From Flavobacteriales bacterium UBA952 (GTDB lineage Bacteria; Bacteroidota; Bacteroidia; Flavobacteriales_D; Crocinitomicaceae): DNA of 64,000 nucleotides. Shown in pieces: positions 17,529-25,737 of this stretch (its first letter is position 1; each line of letters starts with the position of its first letter). The DNA is taken from NCBI GenBank assembly GCA_002293185.1, contig DBCS01000006.1, positions 68,329-132,328 of the forward strand, written 5' to 3'. A model generated the notes under the pieces. It made no database searches and was not told the origin of the DNA. It saw only the letters and a program-made list of their open reading frames with translations. Made by a program: the position numbers and the translations under genes.

Positions 17529-18070
17529 GCTTCTTCAGACAAATCTAGTAAGCGAATGTTCGGATAAAACTCCTCGAGGTAGTCTGCCATCCGCTCTTCG
17601 TCGGGGTTGGCGGTAAAAAACAAGGCCTTACATTTGGGTAAGCTCTCCGTTAAACGAACGATATAGCCTTTGTGACCAGCGCGCATGTGTTCCTCTAAAC
17701 CCAAAATGATAAACAACTTTAATTTCTTGATATTAAAGCCGTTTTGAAAATACATCTCGGCCATGCGTCGTGTAGTACCCACAATGATTTCAGTGCCATC
17801 AAAAAGGTCGTTGCGTTGTTGGAGCTTCTTGCCTTTCTCTACGACTAAATCTACGGTAAGGTCTTTAGGTTTGGCAAGTTGAACAAACTCGGCATGGATG
17901 GCTCTGGCTTGTGCATCGTTTGTACATAAGATAATGGCTCTTGGCGAGCCCTCTTCTGGCTTTGCAATAACTTCATCGATGAAGGACCACAAATTCATTT
18001 CGTATTGCTCAGGTAGTGCAGAAACAAGCAGATACTGTGAAGGCTGCAATGCTTTTTGAATTCTTTCCAT
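17525..18070 (-). CDS. DEAD-box-like single RecA domain protein lacking ATPase motifs
   Basis: 181 residues resembling the first RecA domain of DEAD-box RNA helicases. AIILCTNDAQARAIHAEF corresponds to motif Ia, TEIIVGTTRRMAEMYFQNG to motif Ib, LFIILGLEEHM sits where the DEAD sequence belongs, and ALFFTANPDEERMADYLEEFYPNIR sits where the SAT motif belongs. A Walker A (GxGKT) is missing, the DEAD sequence is replaced by LGLEE, and there is no second RecA domain. It therefore looks like a pseudo-helicase, perhaps RNA-binding. It starts 2 bp after mazG. Confidence 0.6.
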   Translation of the reverse strand: MERIQKALQPSQYLLVSALPEQYEMNLWSFIDEVIAKPEEGSPRAIILCTNDAQARAIHAEFVQLAKPKDLTVDLVVEKGKKLQQRNDLFDGTEIIVGTTRRMAEMYFQNGFNIKKLKLFIILGLEEHMRAGHKGYIVRLTESLPKCKALFFTANPDEERMADYLEEFYPNIRLLDLSEEA

Positions 18071-18072
18071 GG

Positions 18073-18402
18073 TTAGGATTGTAGTTTTGGATTGTCAAGG
18101 TGACGCGTGGCGTCACGCTCGGTTTTTTTGGCTAAGTTTTTTTCTAAAGCTGCATCGAGGTCTATACCAGTTTGGTTGGCCAAACAACAAAGTACAAAAA
18201 GGATATCGGCCATTTCGTCGCCGAGGTCTTTATTTTTGTCGCTTTCTTTTTCAGATTGTTCGCCATATCGCCTAGCCATTATGCGCGCGAGCTCACCAAC
18301 TTCTTCCATCAAGACGGCCATATTTGTCAGTTCATTGAAGTAGCGAACTCCTATCGTTTGAATCCAGTGATCTACTTTTGCTTGCGCTTCTTTGATTTCC
18401 AT
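18073..18402 (-). CDS. MazG-family nucleotide pyrophosphohydrolase
   Basis: 109 residues, a single all-helical MazG domain that hydrolyses NTPs or dNTPs to the monophosphate. The metal-binding pattern EExxE...ExxD is visible as EEVGELARI and DEMADILFVLCCLAN. Single-domain length is typical of house-cleaning pyrophosphatases of this type in Bacteroidota. First gene of the operon with the helicase-like and small helical proteins; a minus-strand TACCTTTG box (18414-18407) sits right before the ATG. Confidence 0.85.
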   Translation of the reverse strand: MEIKEAQAKVDHWIQTIGVRYFNELTNMAVLMEEVGELARIMARRYGEQSEKESDKNKDLGDEMADILFVLCCLANQTGIDLDAALEKNLAKKTERDATRHLDNPKLQS

Positions 18403-18437
18403 GCTACAAAGGTATCAAAACCTCTCGTTGATATGCT

Positions 18438-18445
18438 TACCTTTG
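18438..18445 (+). promoter_or_regulatory. -7 promoter box of the aldehyde dehydrogenase gene
   Basis: TACCTTTG matches TAnnTTTG and ends 6 bp before the ATG at 18452. It shows that an upstream in-frame ATG at 18392 is not the start. It lies back-to-back with the mazG -7 box. Confidence 0.45.
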
Positions 18446-18451
18446 TATAGT

Positions 18452-19894
18452 ATGGAAAAATTGAGCAATTTCATCAACGGATCATATACCCCACCTAAAA
18501 ATGGGCGCTATATCGACAACTATGAGCCTGCAACAGGCCTAGTATATTCGTTAATCCCTGATTCTGATGCGCAAGACGTTGAAGCCGCAGTTCAAGCTGC
18601 AGAAGCGGCCTTCCCTATTTGGTCGTCAATGGGCATAGAGGGTCGTGCCGAAATATTAAGGAAACTTTCCGAGGGTATCGAGGCTAACATGGCCGCTTTT
18701 GTAGCCGCTGAGTCCAAAGATAACGGGAAGCCCATTAGTCTAGCACAACATGTTGACATCCCTAGGGCGGTTTCTAACTTTCACTTTTTTGCAACCGCAA
18801 TTGAACACTTTGCCTCTGAATCACATCAGATGGAAGGAGTAGGCTTGAATTATACGACACGCAAACCTATCGGGGTAGTAGGTTGTATTTCTCCTTGGAA
18901 TTTACCATTATATCTTTTTTCGTGGAAAATTGCCCCTGCTTTAGCCGCGGGTAACTGTGTGGTAGCAAAACCTTCAGAGGTCACGCCTTACACCGCTTAT
19001 ATGCTCGGCAAAATTGCCAAAGAAGCCGGTATGCCCGACGGCGTGCTCAACATTTTGCACGGCACCGGCCCAAGCGTGGGAGATGCTATTGTTAAACACC
19101 CAAAAATTAAGGCCATCTCTTTTACAGGCGGCACCAAAACCGGCGAATATATTGCACAAACAGCGGGGCCAATGTTTAAAAAACTGTCTCTTGAACTGGG
19201 CGGCAAGAACCCTAATATCATTTTTGCCGACTGCGACTTCAAAGACGCCCTCAGCACAACCATTCGATCTTCTTTTGCCAACCAAGGACAAATTTGCCTT
19301 TGTGGCTCTCGTATTTTCATTGAACGCGCCCTCTATGAGCCTTTCAAAGAAGCATTTGTAGCTGCGGTTTCCAAAAGTAAAGTTTCGTTTCCAGAAGATC
19401 CCGAAGCCAAATTAGGTGCAGTGGTTTCAAAACCACATATGGAAAAAATCTTAGGCTACATCGAGTTGGCAAAAGAAGAAGGAGGTACCATCCTCTGTGG
19501 TGGACAAAGAAAAATTTTACCGGGTGCGCATGCCGAGGGTTACTACATTGAGCCAACGATAATCGAAGGCTTGCATTACCAATGCCGTACCAACCAAGAA
19601 GAAATTTTTGGACCAGTAGTGACCATCACGCCATTCGACACCGAAGAAGAAGTGCTTACTATGGCCAATTCTACCCAATATGGTTTGGCTGCAACCGTCT
19701 GGACCTCCGACCTCAAGCGCGCGCACCGTGTTGCCGATTTGGTGCACGCCGGTATCGTTTGGGTCAATGCATGGCTTGTTCGCGATTTGCGCACACCATT
19801 TGGCGGCGTTAAAGCCTCTGGCGTTGGCCGAGAAGGTGGTTGGGAGGCCTTGCGCTTCTTTACAGAGGCCAAAAATGTATTCATCAAGTATTAA
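18452..19894 (+). CDS. Aldehyde dehydrogenase, probable 2-aminomuconate/2-hydroxymuconate semialdehyde dehydrogenase
   Basis: 480 residues from the ATG at 18452 (MEKLSNFINGSYTPP), the typical start; the upstream ATG at 18392 precedes the promoter box. It oxidises an aldehyde to the acid with NAD+. Visible motifs are SPWNLPLYLFSWKIAPALAAGN, SFTGGTKTGE, the general-base Glu in LELGGKNPN and the catalytic Cys in NQGQICLCGSRIF. The ICLCxSRIF sequence is typical of the ALDH8 group, which acts on muconic semialdehydes in kynurenine and aromatic breakdown. No other kynurenine genes are adjacent, so the substrate is inferred. It overlaps the convergent gene by 4 bp. Confidence 0.82.
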   Translation: MEKLSNFINGSYTPPKNGRYIDNYEPATGLVYSLIPDSDAQDVEAAVQAAEAAFPIWSSMGIEGRAEILRKLSEGIEANMAAFVAAESKDNGKPISLAQHVDIPRAVSNFHFFATAIEHFASESHQMEGVGLNYTTRKPIGVVGCISPWNLPLYLFSWKIAPALAAGNCVVAKPSEVTPYTAYMLGKIAKEAGMPDGVLNILHGTGPSVGDAIVKHPKIKAISFTGGTKTGEYIAQTAGPMFKKLSLELGGKNPNIIFADCDFKDALSTTIRSSFANQGQICLCGSRIFIERALYEPFKEAFVAAVSKSKVSFPEDPEAKLGAVVSKPHMEKILGYIELAKEEGGTILCGGQRKILPGAHAEGYYIEPTIIEGLHYQCRTNQEEIFGPVVTITPFDTEEEVLTMANSTQYGLAATVWTSDLKRAHRVADLVHAGIVWVNAWLVRDLRTPFGGVKASGVGREGGWEALRFFTEAKNVFIKY

Positions 19895-20832
19895 TCAGCT
19901 TCTTTAAAGCGGTATCCTGCTACAAACTTAAGCGCAAAATAATTTTGACGGTATTTGAAATCGTCGAATCGAATGCTTTTGTTGTCAAAATCGGTCACAA
20001 TAAAAAAGAATTTTTCATCTGAAGAATAGCCTCCCATCAAACGAAGATCGAAGCGAGGCGCCAATCCTAAACGAATTTTAGAATATTCTGGTGTTTCGTA
20101 TTCTTTAAATTGTACAACAGGGCCCACTCCTGCCCATCCACCAATTTGCCAATTGTTCTTTCGATTGACATAAGCCAAACCAGGTGCAGCACCAAAATCA
20201 AAGGCCTGAAGTTTTGTGGCATTCGTGAGGTCTTGTTGTGGGATTTGCAGAGGCGCTGGAATCAGGCCGCCACTTCTATTTTCAGACCCAAAATAATTCA
20301 GGGTGCCCTTTAAGTACCATGTAAAAATCTGTTGGTTGTAATGCGCCCTTTTTCCGAGTAAGCCATTCATCTGAAAATCTACATTCTTAAAATACCACGC
20401 ATTGGCCATGATGTTAAAAGAATAAGTATCAGGAAGCGTCTGCTGGGGTTGCTTGAGGGCGTAAGCAAAAGTAGATTTGAATTCGAAATCATACCAAACA
20501 CCTTTGTGCGTTATATCATAGGAAAAGTTGTATTGCGTAGTTTTACCAAATTTATCCGCTGGACGCAAATTACCAATAACCGGAAAACCTACTCTTAGAT
20601 GAAACCACTTGTAAGCAAAGCCCAAGCCCAAAAAAGGACTAAAATTATTCTTATAGGCCAATGAAGATTGCTGCGCACTAAAAGGGTAATCTATCCGAAA
20701 TGGATTGACATTATAACCCAAATCAGCGTACATTATGGGCCTATGCCTAAAACTCTCTAGGGCAGAATTTTGGGCCAAGGAAATCGTACTCCATAAAAAG
20801 AGACAATAACTAATGTGTAATCCCTTGCTCAA
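19891..20832 (-). CDS. DUF4421-like outer-membrane beta-barrel protein
   Basis: 313 residues with a signal peptide (up to about STISLAQ) followed by a pattern of alternating aromatic and polar strands such as YNFSYDITHKGVWYDFEFKSTFAY and FVAGYRF at the end, typical of an outer-membrane barrel. YADLGYNVNPFRIDY and FLGLGFAYKWFHLRVGFP resemble the DUF4421 family common in Bacteroidota. No function is known. Its start lies within the last 23 bp of the oligopeptidase gene, so both are probably on one transcript. Confidence 0.65.
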   Translation of the reverse strand: MSKGLHISYCLFLWSTISLAQNSALESFRHRPIMYADLGYNVNPFRIDYPFSAQQSSLAYKNNFSPFLGLGFAYKWFHLRVGFPVIGNLRPADKFGKTTQYNFSYDITHKGVWYDFEFKSTFAYALKQPQQTLPDTYSFNIMANAWYFKNVDFQMNGLLGKRAHYNQQIFTWYLKGTLNYFGSENRSGGLIPAPLQIPQQDLTNATKLQAFDFGAAPGLAYVNRKNNWQIGGWAGVGPVVQFKEYETPEYSKIRLGLAPRFDLRLMGGYSSDEKFFFIVTDFDNKSIRFDDFKYRQNYFALKFVAGYRFKEAD

Positions 20833-22900
20833 GCCCTAAAATAAACGCATAAATTTTAGCACGCTCTAAGCGCTCTATACTACGGCCCGAGCCACCACCG
20901 TGGCCCGCATCCATATTGCACTCAAAAACAAGAGCGGCCTGATTTGTGCGCATTGTTCTGAGTTTAGCTACATATTTGGCGGGCTCCCAATACTGAACCT
21001 GTGAGTCATGATAACCCGAGGTCACGTACATGGCAGGGTAATCCATTGCATGGATGTTGTCATAAGGTGAGTACTTCAACAAATAGTAGTAGTAATGCGG
21101 ATCTTGCGGATTGCCCCATTCTTCGTATTCTCCGGTGGTAAGTGGAATGGTTTGATCTAGCATAGTTGTAACTACATCCACGAAGGGTACCTCAGAAACG
21201 ATTCCTTTAAATAAATACGGCGCCATGTTAGCGATTGCTCCCATTAACAAACCACCGGCGCTACCCCCATTAGCATAAATGCGCGCGGGGTCGCAATAGC
21301 CCATGTGGCCTAAAAATTCGGCAGCATTAATGAAGTCTGTAAACGTATTTATTTTCTTGTCGAATTTCCCGTTTTGATACCATTCTTCTCCTAAATATTT
21401 ACAACCCCTGATATGTGCCGTAGCAAAAACAAAACCGCGGTTGACCAAAGACAAACGGGTTGGGCTAAAAATATCGGGTAAAGTATAGCCGTAGGAACCA
21501 TAACCATAGAGCAACAAAGGCGCTTTTGATAAATCAGTGCCTTTTTTATACATGATATTCACCGGAATTTGAGTGCCGTCGTTGGCAGTTGCCCACACGC
21601 GCTCAGAAACATAATGAGCGGGGTCAAAATTTGTATCGCGTAACTTTTTCTCGAAGAAAATTTCTTGCTGACCGCTTTTTAAATCATAGGTGTATACCCT
21701 TGAAGGCGTGGTCATGGAGTTGTATACGTAATATAATTTTGCGGCAGCATAGTCGTCATTCATTGCCAAACCGAGGTAGTAGGTTTCACCGTCCACAGCA
21801 ATGTAGCTTTCCGTGCCGTCTTCGACACCTTTGAGTTTGAGTTTGAGCAGACCATTAGTGCGTTCTTCAATCAAAAGGTATTCTTTATAAACACTTAATC
21901 CTTCGAGGAGCACTTTTGATTGGTGAGGTACGATTTCTTTACAAGATTGAAGGTCGGAAGGGAATAAACGACTAAAAACAATACGATTATTTAAGGCGTT
22001 GTCGTTGGTCAGGATATAAAAGCCATTTTCGTGGTGCTCAAGCTCATAAATATGACCTGCCTTTCGCGCCAAAAAAACTTGCGCTTGCGCCTTTGGGTTG
22101 TCGGCATCGATCATTTGAACTTCAGAAGTGGTGGAGCTGTAGCTGTAAATCTGAATATATTTGTTCGTTAATGTTTTGCCAATGCTAACGCTGAATTTAT
22201 CGTCTTTTTCTTCATAGATAAGTTCGTCGGCACTTTGAGGGGTGCCAATGACGTGGCGATAAATGAGGTATTCACGTAGGGTCTCGGGGTCTTTTTTGGA
22301 GTAATACAGCGTTTTGTTGTCGTTAGCCCAAACCATGCTGCCACTTGTTTGCGTTAAAATATCTTTGAGGTATTTTCCATTCACTCGAAAGCGAACCTCG
22401 TACTGTCTACGACCTTTGAAATCTTCGCTAACAGCTAAAAGTTGATTGTTCGGAGCTGGTGCCCACCCTGCCAATTCATAAAATGACTTTCCTTTAGCGC
22501 GTTCGTTTTCATCAAAAAACAATACTGCTTTTCCGTCCGCTTCGTAGCGGAAAATTTGTTGGTAATCTTGGCCATCTAAATTGCGAACCTGATATTGGTA
22601 ACCATTCAAAATAAATGGTGCACTTGTTTCGTTGGGATCGATGCGCTGCTCAAATTCAGTTAAGAGTTCGTTCACTAGTGGGTCTAGGGCTTTAAAATAG
22701 GTCTTGGCGTAGTTGTTTTCTGCGCTGAGGTAGTCTAAAACCGGCTGTGAATCGCGTTCGCGCATCCAATAGTAGGGATCAGTACGCTGATGGCCATGCT
22801 TTTCTAAAATTTGATCTTTGCGAGGGGCAACAGGTTCTTGAGCAAGGAGTTGTTGGTACATAAACAAGTATAAACAAGTAAAAAAGAAGCACTTTTTCAT
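20810..22900 (-). CDS. Prolyl oligopeptidase-family serine peptidase (oligopeptidase B type), exported
   Basis: 696 residues. A signal peptide (KKCFFFTCLYLFMYQQLLAQ) precedes an S9A beta-propeller domain and a C-terminal alpha/beta hydrolase. The catalytic triad is visible: Ser547 in ANGGSAGGLLMG, Asp632 in SGYHDSQV and His667 in MDAGHGGGSGR. RKDQILEKHGHQRTDPYYWMRERDSQPVLDYL is typical of oligopeptidase B, which cleaves short peptides after basic residues. An exported location suggests use of peptides from the periplasm. A minus-strand TAATTTTG box lies at 22922-22915. The downstream barrel gene overlaps its end. Confidence 0.88.
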   Translation of the reverse strand: MKKCFFFTCLYLFMYQQLLAQEPVAPRKDQILEKHGHQRTDPYYWMRERDSQPVLDYLSAENNYAKTYFKALDPLVNELLTEFEQRIDPNETSAPFILNGYQYQVRNLDGQDYQQIFRYEADGKAVLFFDENERAKGKSFYELAGWAPAPNNQLLAVSEDFKGRRQYEVRFRVNGKYLKDILTQTSGSMVWANDNKTLYYSKKDPETLREYLIYRHVIGTPQSADELIYEEKDDKFSVSIGKTLTNKYIQIYSYSSTTSEVQMIDADNPKAQAQVFLARKAGHIYELEHHENGFYILTNDNALNNRIVFSRLFPSDLQSCKEIVPHQSKVLLEGLSVYKEYLLIEERTNGLLKLKLKGVEDGTESYIAVDGETYYLGLAMNDDYAAAKLYYVYNSMTTPSRVYTYDLKSGQQEIFFEKKLRDTNFDPAHYVSERVWATANDGTQIPVNIMYKKGTDLSKAPLLLYGYGSYGYTLPDIFSPTRLSLVNRGFVFATAHIRGCKYLGEEWYQNGKFDKKINTFTDFINAAEFLGHMGYCDPARIYANGGSAGGLLMGAIANMAPYLFKGIVSEVPFVDVVTTMLDQTIPLTTGEYEEWGNPQDPHYYYYLLKYSPYDNIHAMDYPAMYVTSGYHDSQVQYWEPAKYVAKLRTMRTNQAALVFECNMDAGHGGGSGRSIERLERAKIYAFILGLEQGITH

Positions 22901-22945
22901 GGCAGTATTTCTAGCAAAATTAACGATATTCTCTATTGAAAAGGT

Positions 22946-22953
22946 TAACTTTG
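22946..22953 (+). promoter_or_regulatory. -7 promoter box of the methyltransferase-MbnP-MbnH run
   Basis: TAACTTTG matches TAnnTTTG and ends 4 bp before the GTG at 22958. The minus-strand box for the oligopeptidase lies 24 bp away, making a compact divergent promoter region. The leader would be very short. Confidence 0.4.
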
Positions 22954-22957
22954 AAAA

Positions 22958-23737
22958 GTGAAGAAACTTTATAAATTCCTACTCAACAAATTACCAAGAC
23001 CGCTACTCATTCGGCTAAGTTATGTCTTTCGCATTTTTGCCCCAGCATTGTACCGAGGCACTGCTGTGAGTTGTCCTGTTTGCGAAAAATCTTTTTCAAA
23101 GTTTCTGTCTTATGGCTCTGAAGTGGCCCACCGAGATAACGTTCTTTGCCCCTATGACCTTACCCTTGAACGCCACCGACTCATGTGGCTCTACCTCAAA
23201 AACCACAGTTTCTTCTTTACCCAAGAAAATCTTTCGGTATTGCATATGGCCCCGGAGCAATGCTTCGTCGATCGCTTTAAAGCGCAAAAAAACCTCAACT
23301 ATCTCACTGCTGATTTAGTGTCACCAATTGCCGACCTGCATTTTGATTTACACCAAATTCCCCTAGAAAAAGACCGTTTTGATGTTGTCTTTTGCAACCA
23401 TGTCATGGAACACGTAGCTGATCCTGTGCAATGTATGTCCGAACTCTTTAGAGTTTTAAAGCCCGGAGGCTGGGCCATCATGCAAGTTCCTCAAGATTTT
23501 ACGCGTGAATCCACCTACGAAGACCCGAGCATCATTTCAGAGGCCGATCGCGAACAACACTACTGGCAAAAAGACCACGTCCGTCTCTTCGGCAAAGATT
23601 ACCCGACTTATGCTGAGCGCGTTGGTTTTCAGACCACTGCCTTTGACCTAAATGCACATTATTCACGAGAAGAAATCGAATGTTTTCGCCTCATGAAAAA
23701 CGAAGTTCTTTACATTTTTAAAAAACCAAATCCATGA
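22958..23737 (+). CDS. SAM-dependent methyltransferase with an N-terminal Cys motif
   Basis: 259 residues from a GTG start. The N-terminal part has VSCPVCEKSFSKFL...VLCPYDLTLERHRLMW, which could bind zinc. The middle is a class I methyltransferase: VLHMAPEQCFVDRF, DLHQIPLEKDRFDVVFCNHVMEHVADPV and ELFRVLKPGGWAIMQVP. This layout resembles methyltransferases in cell-surface or glycan loci, but the target is unknown. Its stop overlaps the MbnP-like gene by 4 bp, so it may be expressed with the copper-protein pair. Confidence 0.75.
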   Translation: MKKLYKFLLNKLPRPLLIRLSYVFRIFAPALYRGTAVSCPVCEKSFSKFLSYGSEVAHRDNVLCPYDLTLERHRLMWLYLKNHSFFFTQENLSVLHMAPEQCFVDRFKAQKNLNYLTADLVSPIADLHFDLHQIPLEKDRFDVVFCNHVMEHVADPVQCMSELFRVLKPGGWAIMQVPQDFTRESTYEDPSIISEADREQHYWQKDHVRLFGKDYPTYAERVGFQTTAFDLNAHYSREEIECFRLMKNEVLYIFKKPNP

Positions 23738-24708
23738 GAAATCTATTTATCATAATGTGTTTAACATTAGCTACTTTGTCTTGGTCTCAGAAAAATGTGT
23801 TCTTGAATTTAGAACCCTTATTTGGCTCCCAAGCTTTTGACCTGAACCAAACGTTCATCGGTAATGACGGTATAGCCATAGAAATTGAACATTTTAATTA
23901 TTACCTTTCAGAAGTGAAACTTTTTCACGACAACGGCTTACAAACAAACCTCGATTCAGACATTTGGCTTGTTACACCTGAGCAAACCAGTTTATATCTT
24001 GGCTATATCAACTTAATTCAAATAGATTCAATCAACTTTACTGTTGGTGTTCCAAAATTCTACAATACGCAAGCGGGGGCGCTTGCCCAAGACATATCTG
24101 CCTATCCAGATACACATCCGCTCAGTTTTCAAAGTCCTTCTATGTATTGGGGCTGGGCTTTTGGCTATATGCACATGATCGTTGGTGGCAAGGCCGACAA
24201 CAACAACGACAACATTCCCAATGCTTATTTTGAACTGCACAACCTCGGCAACAACAACCAACAAAATATCGCATTGCCGTGCATTCAAACCAATATTGGC
24301 AGCCAAATAGACCTCAACTATATTTGTCACGTAGACCGCTGGCTACAGCAAATCTCCTTGGCTAATATTGGGGTAGTGCATGGTGAAGTAGGCCTGAACC
24401 AACAAATTCTGCAGAACGTCAATAGCCAAGATGTTTTCACGCTTTCAACCAACGCAAGCCTTACAGAGAGTCCTGCAGCCATTGTCAGCTGGATCCAAGA
24501 CGAAAATGAAGGAACATTAGCTGCCGCAGACAACCTGACGCTTAAAAATTATCGCCTCTACAATAGTGCTGGGCAGCAATTCATGACAGAAGTGCTCAAT
24601 AGCCCTACTGCTCGCATTGCGCTCGAACAACTTCCTACTGGACTCTACCTCTTAAAGGTGGAAATGAACAACGGTAGAAGTCAAGCGTTTCGGTTTGTAA
24701 AACCATAA
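23734..24708 (+). CDS. MbnP-like copper-binding protein with a T9SS sorting tail
   Basis: 324 residues with a signal peptide (ending about LSWSQ). The body matches the MbnP family: FNYYLSEVKLF, SIWLV-type segment DIWLVTPEQTSLYL, and SMYWGWAFGYMHMIVGGK. In characterised MbnP and CorA proteins a Trp is oxidised to kynurenine by the partner MbnH to form a copper site; W139 or W141 of MYWGW are candidates here. The last 80 residues (LYNSAGQQFMTEV...LPTGLYLLKVEMNNGRSQAFRFVKP) look like a type A T9SS sorting domain, so this form is likely surface-delivered. The cytochrome-type partner starts 3 bp after the stop. Confidence 0.75.
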   Translation: MRNLFIIMCLTLATLSWSQKNVFLNLEPLFGSQAFDLNQTFIGNDGIAIEIEHFNYYLSEVKLFHDNGLQTNLDSDIWLVTPEQTSLYLGYINLIQIDSINFTVGVPKFYNTQAGALAQDISAYPDTHPLSFQSPSMYWGWAFGYMHMIVGGKADNNNDNIPNAYFELHNLGNNNQQNIALPCIQTNIGSQIDLNYICHVDRWLQQISLANIGVVHGEVGLNQQILQNVNSQDVFTLSTNASLTESPAAIVSWIQDENEGTLAAADNLTLKNYRLYNSAGQQFMTEVLNSPTARIALEQLPTGLYLLKVEMNNGRSQAFRFVKP

Positions 24709-24711
24709 ATT

Positions 24712-25698
24712 ATGCTGCGCTTTACCGCTTTTGCGCTTATGCTCATTTCAGGCTTTGTGGCCTTGCGCTGTGGTAGTAGCCAAGATCTCAATGCATTAGT
24801 CAGTATTCCTGCACCCCAAGACAACCCCCAAGATGCTGCAAAAATTGCCTTAGGCAGACAGCTCTTTTTTGATACCCGCCTCTCTTTGGATGGTACCGTT
24901 TCTTGTGCCACTTGCCACGACCCTCGCAAAGCATTTACAGATAATCTTGCTCAAAGCAAAGGAATAAACGGGCAACTTAGCGAGCGCAATGCACCAAGTC
25001 TCCTCAATTCTGCCTTTCTAAAAACAGCCATGTTCGATGCACACCTGCAAACTCTAGAACTACAGGTTATTGTTCCAATACAAGAACCTGTCGAGATGGG
25101 GCATAACATGAAACACCTCATCAAACAACTCAAGCAAATACCCGAATACCAGGCCGCCGCCAAAGCAATTTATGGTCGAGACTTCGATGCTTGGGTACTC
25201 ACTAGAAGCATTGCCGCCTTTGAAAGAAGCTTGCTGTCCATGAATGCGCCTTTTGACCAATATTTAGCCGGCAACAAAAACGCAATCAGTAAAGACCAAC
25301 TCGCGGGCTGGCGCATCTTTTCTGATAAGTTATATTGCATCCAATGCCATCCGGCACCCTATTTCACAACCTATGAGGCGGCCAACAACGGCTTATACCC
25401 GAGCTATGAAGGCAAGACAGACCAAGGGCGCTTTCGGATCCACCACGACTCCTCAGACATCGGTAAATTTAAAGTGCCTTCCCTGCGCAATTTACCCTTA
25501 ACCTTCCCATACATGCACGACGGCAGTCTTCAAACCATTGGAGAAGTCATTGCGCATTACCAAAAAGGTGGTGCCAAACATCCGCTTCAACACCAACAAA
25601 TTGTTGCATTCGATTTGAGTCAGAAAGAAAAACAGCAACTACTTTCGTTTTTTAATGCGTTAGTAGATACTTCTTACCTGCTCAGAAACGGCTTTTAA
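24712..25698 (+). CDS. Di-haem cytochrome c peroxidase/MauG family protein (MbnH-like)
   Basis: 328 residues, exported (hydrophobic N-terminus ending in VALRCGSS, a possible but atypical lipoprotein site). Two haem c motifs are present, CATCH at 65-69 and CIQCH at 210-214, with PFDQYLAGN, FKVPSLRNLPLTFPYMHDGSL and IAHYQKGG as in the CcpA/MauG family. It is the MbnH-like partner of the preceding MbnP-like protein. It would either reduce peroxide or oxidise a Trp of MbnP; gene pairing favours the second. It is followed by aspS after 39 bp, which has its own promoter box. Confidence 0.82.
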   Translation: MLRFTAFALMLISGFVALRCGSSQDLNALVSIPAPQDNPQDAAKIALGRQLFFDTRLSLDGTVSCATCHDPRKAFTDNLAQSKGINGQLSERNAPSLLNSAFLKTAMFDAHLQTLELQVIVPIQEPVEMGHNMKHLIKQLKQIPEYQAAAKAIYGRDFDAWVLTRSIAAFERSLLSMNAPFDQYLAGNKNAISKDQLAGWRIFSDKLYCIQCHPAPYFTTYEAANNGLYPSYEGKTDQGRFRIHHDSSDIGKFKVPSLRNLPLTFPYMHDGSLQTIGEVIAHYQKGGAKHPLQHQQIVAFDLSQKEKQQLLSFFNALVDTSYLLRNGF

Positions 25699-25709
25699 CC
25701 GAGATTGCT

Positions 25710-25717
25710 TAACTTTG
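25710..25717 (+). promoter_or_regulatory. -7 promoter box of aspS
   Basis: TAACTTTG matches TAnnTTTG, 20 bp before the aspS ATG at 25738. An in-frame TTG at 25705 lies before it and is not the start. Confidence 0.45.
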
Positions 25718-25737
25718 TTGCTTCAAAATCAAAGGCT

